Assembly (NCBI GenBank): GCA_902774035.1
Contig: CACYHA010000023.1
Location: 1-64,000 of the forward strand
Reading direction: 5' to 3'
DNA: 64,000 nt
Source of the DNA: Oscillospiraceae bacterium
Lineage (GTDB): Bacteria > Bacillota > Clostridia > Oscillospirales > Acutalibacteraceae
The notes under the pieces are model-generated. The model did no database searches and was not told the origin of the DNA. It worked only from the letters and a program-made list of their open reading frames with translations. Both the position numbers and the translations under genes were made by a program. Positions 1-7,619 of this stretch are shown here, one piece after another. Within the stretch, counting starts at the first letter, position 1. Every line of letters begins with the position of its first letter.

Positions 1-31
1 CACCGATGGAATACCGGTGCCAGTTCGTTGC

Positions 32-145
32 TTAACTATTTAATCTTCTCTGCCATTTAGGCTGTTTTTGTGCTGTCCGTACAAATTGGAGCAGTTCACG
101 CAGGTGAGCGGTTTCTTTTTCATTTCGTCTATGCGGGCAAGCCAT
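32..145 (-). CDS. possible tiny ORF after the repressor
   Basis: A 37-codon reading frame begins with an ATG that overlaps the stop codon of the XRE repressor gene (TGATG arrangement), so it could be translated by coupling. The product would be basic (begins MACPHRRNEK) with no recognisable domain. A different frame over the same bases encodes a 27-residue peptide with a CxxC pair (begins MKKKPLTCVNC). Neither has its own strong ribosome site. Either or neither may be real; I only record the possibility. Confidence 0.2.
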   Translation of the reverse strand: MACPHRRNEKETAHLRELLQFVRTAQKQPKWQRRLNS

Positions 146-360
146 CAGTTGACGGCTTCGCCGACATATTCCAGCAGATCACCCGGCTGACAGCCAAGCA
201 ACTTGCAAAGCTGACCGATGTTCGCCCAGCTCACAGGTTCACCGCAGCGCAATTTCTGCAGGGTGCTTTCGGAAAGCAGCTTCTCTTTGCGGATCGAATA
301 AGCACTATACCCTTTCTCTTTCAATGCCTGCAGCACATCAATTCGATATTTCAGCGGCAT
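145..360 (-). CDS. XRE/Cro-C1 type small repressor of the integrative element
   Basis: The 71-residue protein is essentially one helix-turn-helix domain: SAYSIRKEKLLSESTLQKLR forms the helix-turn-helix core and the tail LCKLLGCQPGDLLEYV is the usual end of the Cro/C1 HTH_26 fold. The start follows GGGAGGTGA. It is divergent from the small early genes at 708, and the space between them carries several TACACGA half-sites and two clean palindromes around a consensus promoter. By family and position it is most likely the master repressor that shuts the rightward promoter and perhaps its own. No peptidase domain is present, so induction must use another route such as an antirepressor (inference). 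Confidence 0.85.
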   Translation of the reverse strand: MPLKYRIDVLQALKEKGYSAYSIRKEKLLSESTLQKLRCGEPVSWANIGQLCKLLGCQPGDLLEYVGEAVN

Positions 361-476
361 GGATTCACCTCCCGGAGTTTATTTTTGCTTCTATTCCCAG
401 CGTAATCATTATAACAGAAATGTACACGAAAATCAATGTACAATATGCACGAAAATGCGACCATATCTTTGTGCAA

Positions 477-500
477 TTATACACGAAAAAAAGTGTATAA
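477..500. promoter_or_regulatory. palindromic operator O1
   Basis: TTATACAC and GTGTATAA form a perfect inverted repeat around an A-rich 8-base centre. The half-site TACAC(G) recurs at about 423 (TGTACACGAA), 482 and 513, which suggests an array of binding sites for the neighbouring XRE protein. Confidence 0.6.
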
Positions 501-505
501 AAGTA

Positions 506-534
506 TTGACAATACACGATAATTCGTGTATAAT
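506..534 (+). promoter_or_regulatory. rightward early promoter with operator O2 in its spacer
   Basis: TTGACA at 506-511 and TATAAT at 529-534 are separated by exactly 17 bases. The 20-base palindrome ATACACGATAATTCGTGTAT (512-531) fills the spacer and enters the -10 box, so a repressor bound there would exclude RNA polymerase. It drives the small genes at 708 and 1102. Confidence 0.85.
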
Positions 535-540
535 GAATAC

Positions 541-707
541 AGAAAGTTAAGGGAAGGTAGACAGCTAAGGCAGCCGCCGGACCAAGACTGCAACGTAAGA
601 GCGGGAACGGATAAGAGAGAGTGAGACGCACTGAGTAGAACGCTAGATGTTTAACGCCGCCCGCCCCTTGACTTTCAAGTATTTCAACAAAGGAAAGGAT
701 GTTCACA
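541..707 (+). other. long untranslated leader of the early transcript
   Basis: About 160 bases lie between the start site expected from the promoter and the ATG at 708. I see no open frame with a ribosome site and no hairpin followed by a T run. Purine-rich segments (GGGAAGG, GATAAGAGAGAGTGAGA) are present but I cannot assign a function. Confidence 0.35.
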
Positions 708-983
708 ATGTCAACCAACGAAATCACCAAAAAGATCAGAGAGCTGAAAGAGCTGCAGGCACTTATGGAGCAGGCCCAGGCCGAAGCCGAAGCAATCAAG
801 GACGATCTGAAAGCCCTCATGATCGAAACCGGCACGGATGAAATGAGCGTGGACGTGTTCAAAATCAGATATGCCATCGTCAAGGGCAGCCGCTTTGATA
901 CGGCAGCATTCAAAAAGACGCACGCCGACCTGTATGCACAGTACACCCGGCAGACCGAAACCCGCCGTTTCACCGTTGCATAA
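708..983 (+). CDS. small coiled-coil early protein of the element
   Basis: The 91-residue product starts MSTNEITKK; an upstream in-frame ATG at 699 sits too close to the AAAGGAAAGG ribosome site, so 708 is preferred. Residues 5-45 are a charged, leucine- and alanine-rich helix (ELKELQALMEQAQAEAEAI) likely to be a coiled coil, followed by a compact tail. This type of short protein is common next to repressors in clostridial prophages and mobile elements, but I do not know a function. It is the first gene behind the operator-controlled promoter, which suits an antirepressor, a recombination helper or a replication accessory role (inference only). Confidence 0.7.
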   Translation: MSTNEITKKIRELKELQALMEQAQAEAEAIKDDLKALMIETGTDEMSVDVFKIRYAIVKGSRFDTAAFKKTHADLYAQYTRQTETRRFTVA

Positions 984-1101
984 GAAACGCCCTTGCAAAA
1001 CCGCGCCAACGGCTGCAAGGGCAAACCCACCGCCAACCACGGGAGCGGGTAAAGCTATTATAACCGCCCGCTCCCTTCCTGTCAAGAAAGGACGGATCAC
1101 C

Positions 1102-1380
1102 ATGAAAGAAGAAACAATGTTCACACTCACCGCAGAGGAGATGGCCGAAAAGATGGACAAGCTGGATCTTGTCGGCATTGCAAACGCGCTGGAAAGCCTG
1201 TATTACACGATCGACGCGATAATGACAGAATATTTTTACCGCTATGACGCGCAAAAGGACGAAGACCGCACCGCCATTCTGTATGAATACACGCGCACCC
1301 GCGCCCTCATGCTCGGCGTGAACACGTTGATCTGCGACGCGCACAAGCAGATGGAAGGTCTGCAGGTGGATGTGTATTGA
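1102..1380 (+). CDS. small acidic protein of the element, function unknown
   Basis: The 92-residue protein begins MKEETMFTLTAEEMAEKMDK and follows AAGAAAGGACGG. It is mostly helical by composition, with a middle segment LESLYYTIDAIMTEYFYRYD and no cysteine pairs or membrane helix. It is 118 bases behind the 708 gene and ends just before a strong hairpin terminator, so the two form a short operon under the repressor. I do not recognise a named domain. Such helical proteins are frequent in clostridial satellites and prophages. Confidence 0.7.
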   Translation: MKEETMFTLTAEEMAEKMDKLDLVGIANALESLYYTIDAIMTEYFYRYDAQKDEDRTAILYEYTRTRALMLGVNTLICDAHKQMEGLQVDVY

Positions 1381-1402
1381 CGAAACAAAACGAAACGCCG
1401 AC

Positions 1403-1432
1403 GCCCGGCGGCGAAACCGGGCTTTTCTTTTT
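1403..1432 (+). terminator. intrinsic terminator of the early operon
   Basis: GCCCGG (1403-1408) pairs with CCGGGC (1417-1422), followed by TTTTCTTTTT. It stands between two convergent genes. Confidence 0.8.
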
Positions 1433-1440
1433 GCCGTTTT

Positions 1441-3228
1441 TTATTCTTCAAGAAATTCGATGAAATCCCCATGATCTACTGTTGCAAGGCTGTCATGTTT
1501 CCAACCATAGTCAACCCCCATAGCGTTTACTGTCGGTTTGATTCGTTTTGACATCGGGTTATATATGAGCTTCACCGCATTGCCGTCTTTCAAAAGATTG
1601 CCGTTGTGCCTGTTTTTTGTGAGAGACAGCAAGCTGTCGAATGTATCAACGTCCGCTCTTTGATAGAACAAAACCACGTCGGCTTTGTTGGCCACGTCGC
1701 CGCTTCCGGCTATAAAATCATTGTCGCAGTTGTTCCCGGCGTTTTTTCGCGGGTGGGCAACCAGCAGCACCAACACGGAATACTTCAAAGCAATCTTTTT
1801 TAGTTTTCCAACAAAACCGCTTTGCGCCTGATACAATCCGTTTTCGTCCGTTACATTTTCCATTGCCGACATTAAGTTGTCAACGACAACAACGCGGACG
1901 CCCAAAGAGCAGATTGCCGTTTCAATCGTTTGCAGCAGGTTCGCGCTTTCATCCTCTGTTCCGTTGTAATCGTTTTGAAACACGCACACACGATCACCGC
2001 ACCACGCGTCTATTTGAGCTTCAACGCCCGGCTTGAAAGAGTTATACATAGACCCGGGAACGGTTTCAATCCCCGTTTCTCCGGCAAGCTGAAACAAAAG
2101 CCACCGCTTCACGTTTTCCGCGTCCAGCTCCCCGGAATAAAGAAAGATTCTTTCGTCCTGTTCCAAGAACTCACAAACTAATTGTGAAACGAAGGTTGAT
2201 TTCCCCTCGCCGCGCCTGCCTGTAATAACCACCAAATCGCCGAAATAAAAACCCCCGGCAAGTGCAGAGTCCAACAGTTTAATATTTGTCTGCACCTTGT
2301 CGATCTGTTCAAGGCTTTTGGTTTTGATTTCAGAAAGAAAGACAATGTTTCTGATCTTTGCCGGTTCTGCATTTGTTACACATCGGATCACATCATCCGT
2401 TCCGAATGTTGTCAAAATGTCGTTTGCGTCTTTTTCGCCCATATAATCCTGCATTCTGACGACGTACACAGGAACAGTGAACCGTTTCATAATTTCGTCA
2501 ACAAGAGTCACCGCGCCGTTTTCGCAGTCTCCGAACACGATTATTTTTTTGAACTGTTGCACCCAGTTATAGCAATGCGCCACCCATGCAAAATTTTTTG
2601 CGCCCATCGGCACCGAAACCACGTTGTTCATGCCGCATGATGCAACTGACAGCGCGTCTATTTGACCTTCCGTTATAATGAGTTGTTCAAAGCCTGAACA
2701 GTGATTCATGCCGAACAGAATGGGCTTTGTGTCCTTCAACGGTCGTTCTTTGTTTTTGTCACCGGGTTTATAATTCATGTCGCGGAGCTTTACAAATTCA
2801 AGTTTTCCGTGCTCGTTATAAAATGGGAACACCAGCTTGTTTTTTTCTTTGCTTGACGTTGTGATGTTGTATTTTCGCGTGATCGTTTCGGGAATCCCGC
2901 GCTTTTCCAAAAAACGAACCGCTGCATCTGTTGTGAAAAGATCCTTTTGCGGCAGTTTTTTATAATGCCGCGTCATGTTGTCGAGATCCAGCGGAAAATT
3001 CATATCACGCGCCAGCTGAACAAAATGGCCGCTTATTCCGCAGCTGGAGCGGTGACAGCAATATGCACCGCTTTGGAGATTGATTGAAAATGTTTCTTTG
3101 TCTTTATGATCTCCACCCATGCAAGAGGGGCAATATTTGAACGTCAATTCGTCGTTTTTCTCTTTCGTTTCAGCGCCGACGAATGACGCAAACCTGTAGG
3201 CATCCTCTTTGGTAAACTGATATTTCAA
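1441..3228 (-). CDS. primase-helicase (CHC2 zinc finger, Toprim, RecA-like helicase)
   Basis: The 595-residue protein has the order of T7 gp4/Twinkle-type replication proteins. A zinc-binding primase module has C33, C36, C57/C58 and C63. A Toprim domain has E187-G188-Q-I-D191 and D234. A RecA/DnaB-like ATPase follows with Walker A GRRGEGKST (337-345) and a VVVVDN Walker B near 450, then DxxG and arginine-finger-like basic segments near the C terminus. The start is TTG, placed by AAGGTGG eight bases upstream. It is the replication gene of the element and the last gene of the minus-strand block. A complete replication protein in a small integrase-bearing element suits a satellite that replicates its own DNA after excision (inference). 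Confidence 0.88.
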   Translation of the reverse strand: MKYQFTKEDAYRFASFVGAETKEKNDELTFKYCPSCMGGDHKDKETFSINLQSGAYCCHRSSCGISGHFVQLARDMNFPLDLDNMTRHYKKLPQKDLFTTDAAVRFLEKRGIPETITRKYNITTSSKEKNKLVFPFYNEHGKLEFVKLRDMNYKPGDKNKERPLKDTKPILFGMNHCSGFEQLIITEGQIDALSVASCGMNNVVSVPMGAKNFAWVAHCYNWVQQFKKIIVFGDCENGAVTLVDEIMKRFTVPVYVVRMQDYMGEKDANDILTTFGTDDVIRCVTNAEPAKIRNIVFLSEIKTKSLEQIDKVQTNIKLLDSALAGGFYFGDLVVITGRRGEGKSTFVSQLVCEFLEQDERIFLYSGELDAENVKRWLLFQLAGETGIETVPGSMYNSFKPGVEAQIDAWCGDRVCVFQNDYNGTEDESANLLQTIETAICSLGVRVVVVDNLMSAMENVTDENGLYQAQSGFVGKLKKIALKYSVLVLLVAHPRKNAGNNCDNDFIAGSGDVANKADVVLFYQRADVDTFDSLLSLTKNRHNGNLLKDGNAVKLIYNPMSKRIKPTVNAMGVDYGWKHDSLATVDHGDFIEFLEE

Positions 3229-3449
3229 AAGCTAACCACCTTCCAAATCGGGCGACGCCCCGCCCTTTCAGGCGGGAGCGGAAGCCCATATATTTTTTAC
3301 GATAGAAAGAAAAGATATAACTATCTTTCTTTCTATCTATCTTTCTTTCAGGTTTTTTGCGAAAACCTATAAAAACCATAAGGTTTTTAGATTCTTTTGT
3401 AAAAAAAGCATAACATATGGTTTTGTTCATTTTATAGATTTCCCCACGG
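3229..3449. repeat. palindrome-rich spacer upstream of the primase; candidate replication origin
   Basis: Three inverted repeats follow each other: GATAGAAAGAAAAGATA with TATCTTTCTTTCTATC (3301-3337, one bulge), AGGTTTT with AAAACCT (3350-3368), and TAAAAACC with GGTTTTTA (3370-3389). TATCTTTCTTTC is also directly repeated (3322-3333 and 3338-3349). CCCCACGGT with ACCGTGGGG closes the region near 3441-3466, overlapping the end of the next gene. AT-rich repeats beside a primase gene are typical of satellite and phage origins, but they could equally be regulatory or terminator structures. Confidence 0.4.
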
Positions 3450-3758
3450 TCACGAATAACCGTGGGGTGCATTGTTTGTCGGTGTGTCGGCGGTTTCTTT
3501 TTTCGGTCTGCCGCCTTTTTTGCCGGCCTCCTGCTTCTTTTGGTTCGTTTCTTCGTATTGTTTGCGTTTTGCGTCAAGATCAGCCTTTACCACTGTAAAG
3601 ACGGTTTCCGTCTTATCGTCAAGCGTGTATTGCATTTGTACTCCCGTTTCATTTACAAACACCGCTTTGACAAGATTTGCAATTTGAGAATCGTCCATCA
3701 TTGCAATCAGCGCGGCATAGGAATGCTCTACAACGAATCTGTTTTTTTCTTTTGCCAT
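3450..3758 (-). CDS. small replication-module protein, DUF6291-like
   Basis: The 102-residue protein starts at MAKEKNRF, chosen because GAGGTGA lies just upstream; a longer in-frame start exists at 3794 but has no ribosome site. The N-terminal part (VVEHSYAALIAMMDDSQIANLVKAVF) matches the pattern I associate with DUF6291 proteins of phage replication regions, which carry a short helical domain ending in a basic tail. Here the tail contains KKGGRPKK, resembling an AT-hook or DNA-contacting segment. It sits directly upstream of the primase-helicase gene in the same orientation, so a helper role in replication or loading is plausible but not shown. Confidence 0.65.
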   Translation of the reverse strand: MAKEKNRFVVEHSYAALIAMMDDSQIANLVKAVFVNETGVQMQYTLDDKTETVFTVVKADLDAKRKQYEETNQKKQEAGKKGGRPKKETADTPTNNAPHGYS

Positions 3759-3768
3759 AATTTTCACC

Positions 3769-3999
3769 TCACAGCGGTCGGATTTTGCCTTCACAGGGCT
3801 TCGGGGTTGCCGTGGGCGTGTTCAGCATGGCAAAAAACTGGTCAAGGTTGACAAGCCGTTTATTGCCCACCAGCACCACAGGGATCTCCCCGCGGTTGAC
3901 GGCAGCGCGGAACGCCCGCAGGGTGTAGGCGGTGTTCGGGTCAGCCGCTTTCAACTCCCGGAACGCCTCCGGCACGGTTCTCATGCGTGGAATGCTCAT
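3769..3999 (-). CDS. excisionase-like winged-helix DNA-binding protein
   Basis: The 76-residue product begins MSIPRMRTVPEAF after GGGAGG. The segment TLRAFRAAVNRGEIPVVLVG followed by NKRLVNLDQF has the helix-turn-helix plus wing pattern of MerR-like excisionase (Xis/HTH_17) proteins, in which a short basic helix and a turn ending in a lysine-arginine pair touch DNA. Its ATG overlaps the TGA of the upstream gene (ATGA), so translation is coupled. In an integrase-bearing element this is the best candidate for the directionality factor, although it is about 2 kb from the integrase gene. Confidence 0.65.
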   Translation of the reverse strand: MSIPRMRTVPEAFRELKAADPNTAYTLRAFRAAVNRGEIPVVLVGNKRLVNLDQFFAMLNTPTATPKPCEGKIRPL

Positions 4000-4280
4000 G
4001 CTTCTTTCCTCCCTTTCAATGTTTTCAGCGCACGTTCCCGCAGTTTTTGGCGTTGTTCCTCCGTGAGTTGACGGGGCATCTGCACTTTTATCCAGCTTTT
4101 CGGGCAACGATATTTCTTCGCGTGTTCGTCTTCGCGCAGCAGGCAGCAGGCGGGGCTTTTGGCGCAAAATGCGTCCATGCGTCGCTGCAGGGCAGGGCTG
4201 CAGGTTTCGACGGTTGCGGCCGTTTCCGCTTCGTTAAACAAAATGATGGTCTCCCGTTCGATCTGTAATAGTCTGCTCAT
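3996..4280 (-). CDS. hypothetical protein of the replication block
   Basis: The 94-residue protein starts MSRLLQIERET after AAGGAGGG. It has two cysteine-containing segments (TCSPALQRRMDAFC and SPACCLL) and a conserved-looking tail PKSWIKVQMPRQLTEEQRQK. I know similar short proteins from clostridial prophages but no function for them. It overlaps both neighbours by ATGA, which shows that it belongs to a tightly coupled operon with the excisionase-like gene downstream and the small membrane protein upstream. Confidence 0.65.
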   Translation of the reverse strand: MSRLLQIERETIILFNEAETAATVETCSPALQRRMDAFCAKSPACCLLREDEHAKKYRCPKSWIKVQMPRQLTEEQRQKLRERALKTLKGRKEA

Positions 4281-4504
4281 CGTTCGCCCTCCTTCCGTTG
4301 CAGGCACACCGCAGCAGCCGCAGCAAACAGGGCGACCGCGCCGATCAGCGCCAGCGTCAGGCGCTTGTTGATTCTGTCCAGGCGGCAGCCCAGCGCTTCA
4401 TAAGTGACGAAGGGAACCACGCCCAGGCCGTTGATTTTGTAAAAGCCGTTTGCCTTTTCAACGTGTAGCTCCTCGCCGTTGATGGTTTCACTTTGCCGGG
4501 TCAT
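4277..4504 (-). CDS. small single-pass membrane protein
   Basis: The 75-residue product begins MTRQSETINGEEL after AAAGGAGG. A soluble first half is followed by one membrane helix (LTLALIGAVALFAAAAAVCL, about residues 48-67) and a short basic tail, QRKEGER, so the C terminus is probably cytoplasmic. It overlaps its neighbours by 4 and 17 bases in the minus-strand operon. Small membrane proteins in phages and satellites often act as holin-like, superinfection-exclusion or anti-phage factors, but nothing here points to one of these. Confidence 0.65.
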   Translation of the reverse strand: MTRQSETINGEELHVEKANGFYKINGLGVVPFVTYEALGCRLDRINKRLTLALIGAVALFAAAAAVCLQRKEGER

Positions 4505-4685
4505 TGCGCGCCTCCTTTGCCAGCTGGTCGATGAGGGCGAGAATGTGCGCCGTTTCCTCCGGCGGCAGCTCATGCCGAAGTTTTCGACTAAAATTGCCGT
4601 CGTTCATGCCCAACGCGTCGGCGATCTGCCACAGTTTGACATTTTTCTTTTTTGATGTTTCGCGGATAAGATGATTTTTTTGCAT
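4488..4685 (-). CDS. small HTH-like protein heading the minus-strand operon
   Basis: The 65-residue protein starts MQKNHLIRETSKKKN after AAAAAGGAG. Residues 15-45 (VKLWQIADALGMNDGNFSRK) have the spacing of a helix-turn-helix: the first helix ends in LGM, a turn DGN follows, then a basic recognition helix FSRKLRHEL. The family is frequent in clostridial phage-like elements. As the first gene of the replication/excision block, divergent from the gene at 4849, it may regulate the 4686-4848 intergenic region. Confidence 0.7.
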   Translation of the reverse strand: MQKNHLIRETSKKKNVKLWQIADALGMNDGNFSRKLRHELPPEETAHILALIDQLAKEARNDPAK

Positions 4686-4709
4686 AGCTTTGCTCCTTTT
4701 TGCGGAATT

Positions 4710-4742
4710 GTTGTTGACAACACGATTAGAAACTGATATAAT
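4710..4742 (+). promoter_or_regulatory. promoter of the DUF6076-like gene and integrase
   Basis: TTGACA (4714-4719) and TATAAT (4737-4742) are 17 bases apart. The inverted repeat GTTGT-TG-ACAAC (4710-4721) overlaps the -35 box, with another CAACAAC at 4752, and may be an operator for the HTH protein encoded on the other side. Confidence 0.75.
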
Positions 4743-4848
4743 ATTTGTGTTCCCAACAACTACAGAATACAGGACAAAATTATTTTTTGCAATTGTAAAT
4801 TTTTGTTCTTGAAATTATGATTTTTAAGGACACAATAAAAGGTGCTTT

Positions 4849-5925
4849 ATGAAGTATTTAATTGAGCAGATAGATGACTATCCAAATTACAGCCGTACCA
4901 TAAAACTGTTGAGACACAGCATCACTTGCAACATTCAATTCAAGTCTACTGAAACGGAACCACACAATATCGTTTTGCATTTTTTCGGCGGAATAAGTAG
5001 TTTTGAGTGTTCAGCGGTTGCCTTGCTTGCAGAATTGCTCGATCAGACTGTTCTATTGCACAGGTCAAACTTTAACGATGATTATTCCTTCCATTTTCCG
5101 GATTTAGACGATGAATTTATAACTGATGAATTAGCTGACAACCCGGATTCAACCGTCGCGATGTTTCTCGCTGGTAAAAAGAATTATAACGATATCAAAT
5201 TGAAAGAACTGCTAGCTACAAATCCAATCCAGTTTTTGGTTTATGACTGGTCATGTCTATCTTTAGAGGACGTGTACACATTACATTTGATTGAAGCCTG
5301 TTTAAGGTTCCACGAAAAAAAACGACATCAGTTAACAAGGTCATTTATAACAAAAATGATAAAGGATCAACACTTTGTTTTACCAACATCCAATGCACCC
5401 GACAGCGATCCATGGTATTACTTGATAAACGAATGGAAGATCGGAGATAAACTCTTTGAAGGCTATTTAGTCGATACAGTCGGCACATACTATACCTGTG
5501 AATATTTATCAGAGATTGCGCTCGTTATTCTATATGAACTTTCAAAAAACGGGATCTATCTTAAACGATGTGAGCATTGCGGAAAATGGTTTGTTCCGTC
5601 AAATGGAAAAGAAATATACTGCTCACGGATCACAGACGGAAAAACTTGCAAAGAAGCAGCCAAGGCGAAAAAGAGAAAAGAGCGCGGCACTACTGAAATA
5701 CAAAAGAAATATAACTGTGTGAGAACATCACTTGCAAACCAAAAGAACAAAAAGAACGTAACGCCTGTAGATGAAAGAATAATCGACGAACAAGTGGAAT
5801 CATTCAGCGTCGAATATCAAAAACAAATGACCAAGTATAAACGTAGAGAAATCACAGAATCAGATGTTTTGCAGTGGTTAGATTCACAGTCAATAAGGGG
5901 GAGAAAGAATCATGCCGACGATTGA
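4849..5925 (+). CDS. DUF6076-like protein with C-terminal zinc ribbon
   Basis: The 358-residue product has an N-terminal alpha/beta-looking region without a known motif and a zinc ribbon near residues 240-270: C-E-H-C-G-K-W-F, a later CSR and a TCKEAA, giving four cysteines. This matches the DUF6076 pattern, in which the ribbon is followed by a lysine-rich helix (KAKKRKERG). The gene is clearly more AT-rich than the integrase that follows and has its own consensus promoter; it overlaps the integrase start by 14 bases, so the two are cotranscribed. Function is unknown. In this position it could be cargo, for example an anti-phage or regulatory protein, or a partner of recombination (inference). 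Confidence 0.7.
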   Translation: MKYLIEQIDDYPNYSRTIKLLRHSITCNIQFKSTETEPHNIVLHFFGGISSFECSAVALLAELLDQTVLLHRSNFNDDYSFHFPDLDDEFITDELADNPDSTVAMFLAGKKNYNDIKLKELLATNPIQFLVYDWSCLSLEDVYTLHLIEACLRFHEKKRHQLTRSFITKMIKDQHFVLPTSNAPDSDPWYYLINEWKIGDKLFEGYLVDTVGTYYTCEYLSEIALVILYELSKNGIYLKRCEHCGKWFVPSNGKEIYCSRITDGKTCKEAAKAKKRKERGTTEIQKKYNCVRTSLANQKNKKNVTPVDERIIDEQVESFSVEYQKQMTKYKRREITESDVLQWLDSQSIRGRKNHADD

Positions 5926-7291
5926 ACAGCGCGGCGACACCTACCGCATCACGGTCTCTGCCGGGTATGACCTGCAGGGCAGGCAGATCCGAAAGAAAAT
6001 GACATGGAAACCCGCGCCGGGGATGACAAAAAAGCAGATCGAAAAAGAGCTGAACCGGCAGGCGGTCATGTTTGAAGAAAAGGTCGCAACCGGCGTCTAT
6101 CTTGACGGCAACGTGAAATTTGCCGATTTTGCAGAGCGCTGGATGAAGGAATACGCCGAAACGCAGATCAGAGCGACCACACTTTCCCGCTATGAAAGTA
6201 TGCTCCCGCGAATCAATGCGGCGTTCGGCCATCTGCGCCTTGACAAGATCCAGCCCGCGCATCTGCTTGCTTTCTATCAGAATCTTGCAGAATCCGGCAT
6301 CCGGGAGGATACAAAATACAATGCGGGCGAGCGTTTGCAAGCCCTCATGAAATCCGAAAAAATCACCCTGCAGGCGCTTTCCGACAAAAGCGGCATATCC
6401 CTCGGAACTGTCCGCAGCGCCGCGCACGGTCAAAACGTGATGAAGAAGACCGCCGACGGCATCTGCGCCGCTCTCGGTGTGCCGGTCAAAGACCTGTTTC
6501 AGCCGGTTGACCCGGAAAAGACACTTTCAGGCACCACGATCCACCGCTATCATGAATTGATTTCGTCCATATTCAATACAGCGGTCAAATGGCAGGTGAT
6601 ATTCTCCAATCCCTGCGACCGGGTGCAGCCGCCGAAGAAAAACAAGCCGGAACCGAAGTATCTTGACGAAGTGCAGGCGCGGGAACTGCTCACGCTGCTG
6701 GAAGGGGAGCCGCCGCAGTTTCGCATCATGATCACGGTGCTGATGTTCACCGGCCTGCGCCGTGCGGAGCTGCTCGGTCTGAAATGGGAAGACGTGGACA
6801 CCGACACCGGCCTGATCTCGGTCAAGCGGAATCTGCTCTACCTGCCGCACAAAGGCACGTTTGAGAGCGAAACAAAAACCACCATGTCACAGCGCACGAT
6901 CAAGGTTTCGCCCGCTGTCTGCGACCTGTTCCGGGAGCAAAAGGCACTGCAGGCCGCCCGACGTCTGCAGCTCGGCGACCAATGGCAGGCCACCGGCTAC
7001 ATCTTCACGGCATGGAACGGCGCGGCACTGAACCCGACCACACTTTCCTGCGCGTTTGACACCTTCCGGCAAAAGCACGGTCTGACGGGGATCACGATCC
7101 ACGGCCTGCGGCACACTAACGCCACGCTGCAAATTGCAAACGGCGTTCCGCTGACCACCGTTGCCCACCGCCTCGGCCATGTCAACGCCACCACCACCAC
7201 GAAGATCTACGCCCACGCCATCCAGTCCGCAGACGCGGCAGCCGCCCAGGTGATCGACGATCTGCTTTCCCCGGCAGCGACCCGACGATAA
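5912..7291 (+). CDS. int: tyrosine integrase with an inserted XRE helix-turn-helix domain
   Basis: The 459-residue protein has an AP2-like arm-binding N terminus (1-60), a SAM-like core-binding domain that is split, and a catalytic domain with all expected residues: R283 (TGLRRAE), K322, H397-x-x-R400, H423 and nucleophile Y433. Between about residues 137 and 197 a complete Cro/C1-type HTH is inserted (RLQALMKSEKITLQALSDKS, then SGISLGTVR and GVPVKDLF). It would catalyse integration and excision at the adjacent tRNA-fMet gene. The HTH insert may add a second DNA contact or let the integrase regulate transcription. Standard integrases of this type are about 380-400 residues, so the insert accounts for the extra length. 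Confidence 0.92.
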   Translation: MPTIEQRGDTYRITVSAGYDLQGRQIRKKMTWKPAPGMTKKQIEKELNRQAVMFEEKVATGVYLDGNVKFADFAERWMKEYAETQIRATTLSRYESMLPRINAAFGHLRLDKIQPAHLLAFYQNLAESGIREDTKYNAGERLQALMKSEKITLQALSDKSGISLGTVRSAAHGQNVMKKTADGICAALGVPVKDLFQPVDPEKTLSGTTIHRYHELISSIFNTAVKWQVIFSNPCDRVQPPKKNKPEPKYLDEVQARELLTLLEGEPPQFRIMITVLMFTGLRRAELLGLKWEDVDTDTGLISVKRNLLYLPHKGTFESETKTTMSQRTIKVSPAVCDLFREQKALQAARRLQLGDQWQATGYIFTAWNGAALNPTTLSCAFDTFRQKHGLTGITIHGLRHTNATLQIANGVPLTTVAHRLGHVNATTTTKIYAHAIQSADAAAAQVIDDLLSPAATRR

Positions 7292-7315
7292 AACGGCCGG
7301 CGCCGCCGGGTGCAG

Positions 7316-7334
7316 AATGTTAGGAAATGTTAGG
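7316..7334. repeat. two AATGTTAGG direct repeats, candidate integrase arm sites
   Basis: AATGTTAGG occurs at 7316-7324 and 7326-7334, a 10-base period that places both copies on one helical face, 25 bases after the integrase stop and inside the expected attachment region. Function is inferred from position only. Confidence 0.35.
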
Positions 7335-7395
7335 GTAAAAACCTACATCGACGAATAGCTCCCGAAAATCAATGACGAAACGGATAAAAAGAAAA

Positions 7396-7430
7396 GCTGA
7401 CTGTTTCCATGGAGCAGTCAGCCGTTTTTT
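7396..7430 (+). terminator. terminator of the integrase operon
   Basis: GCTGACTG (7396-7403) pairs with CAGTCAGC (7415-7422) and is followed by CGTTTTTT. Confidence 0.8.
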
Positions 7431-7579
7431 ATATGTTCAATGGGAATAAACAGGGGAGACCCGGCGCAAATGACAGGACGCGAAAAACCACCTGAAAACC
7501 GCAAAAATGAGGGCAATAAACCCCAAATAAACCCCAAAAGCCGAAATTTGACCGGTTTTTCTCGGTTTTTATCGGGAAT

Positions 7580-7619
7580 AAAAAAGGCCGAAACCCCAAT
7601 AAAAACAAGGGATTTCGGC
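7580..7619 (-). terminator. terminator of tRNA-fMet
   Basis: On the minus strand GCCGAAA and TTTCGGC form the stem immediately after the tRNA CCA end, with an adjoining CCC/GGG, followed by CTTTTTTATT. If integration occurs within the tRNA 3' end, this terminator is supplied by the element. Confidence 0.75.

Noticed and set aside
1606-1803. Plus-strand frames inside the primase gene
   Set aside because: They lack ribosome sites and overlap a gene with clear primase and helicase motifs.
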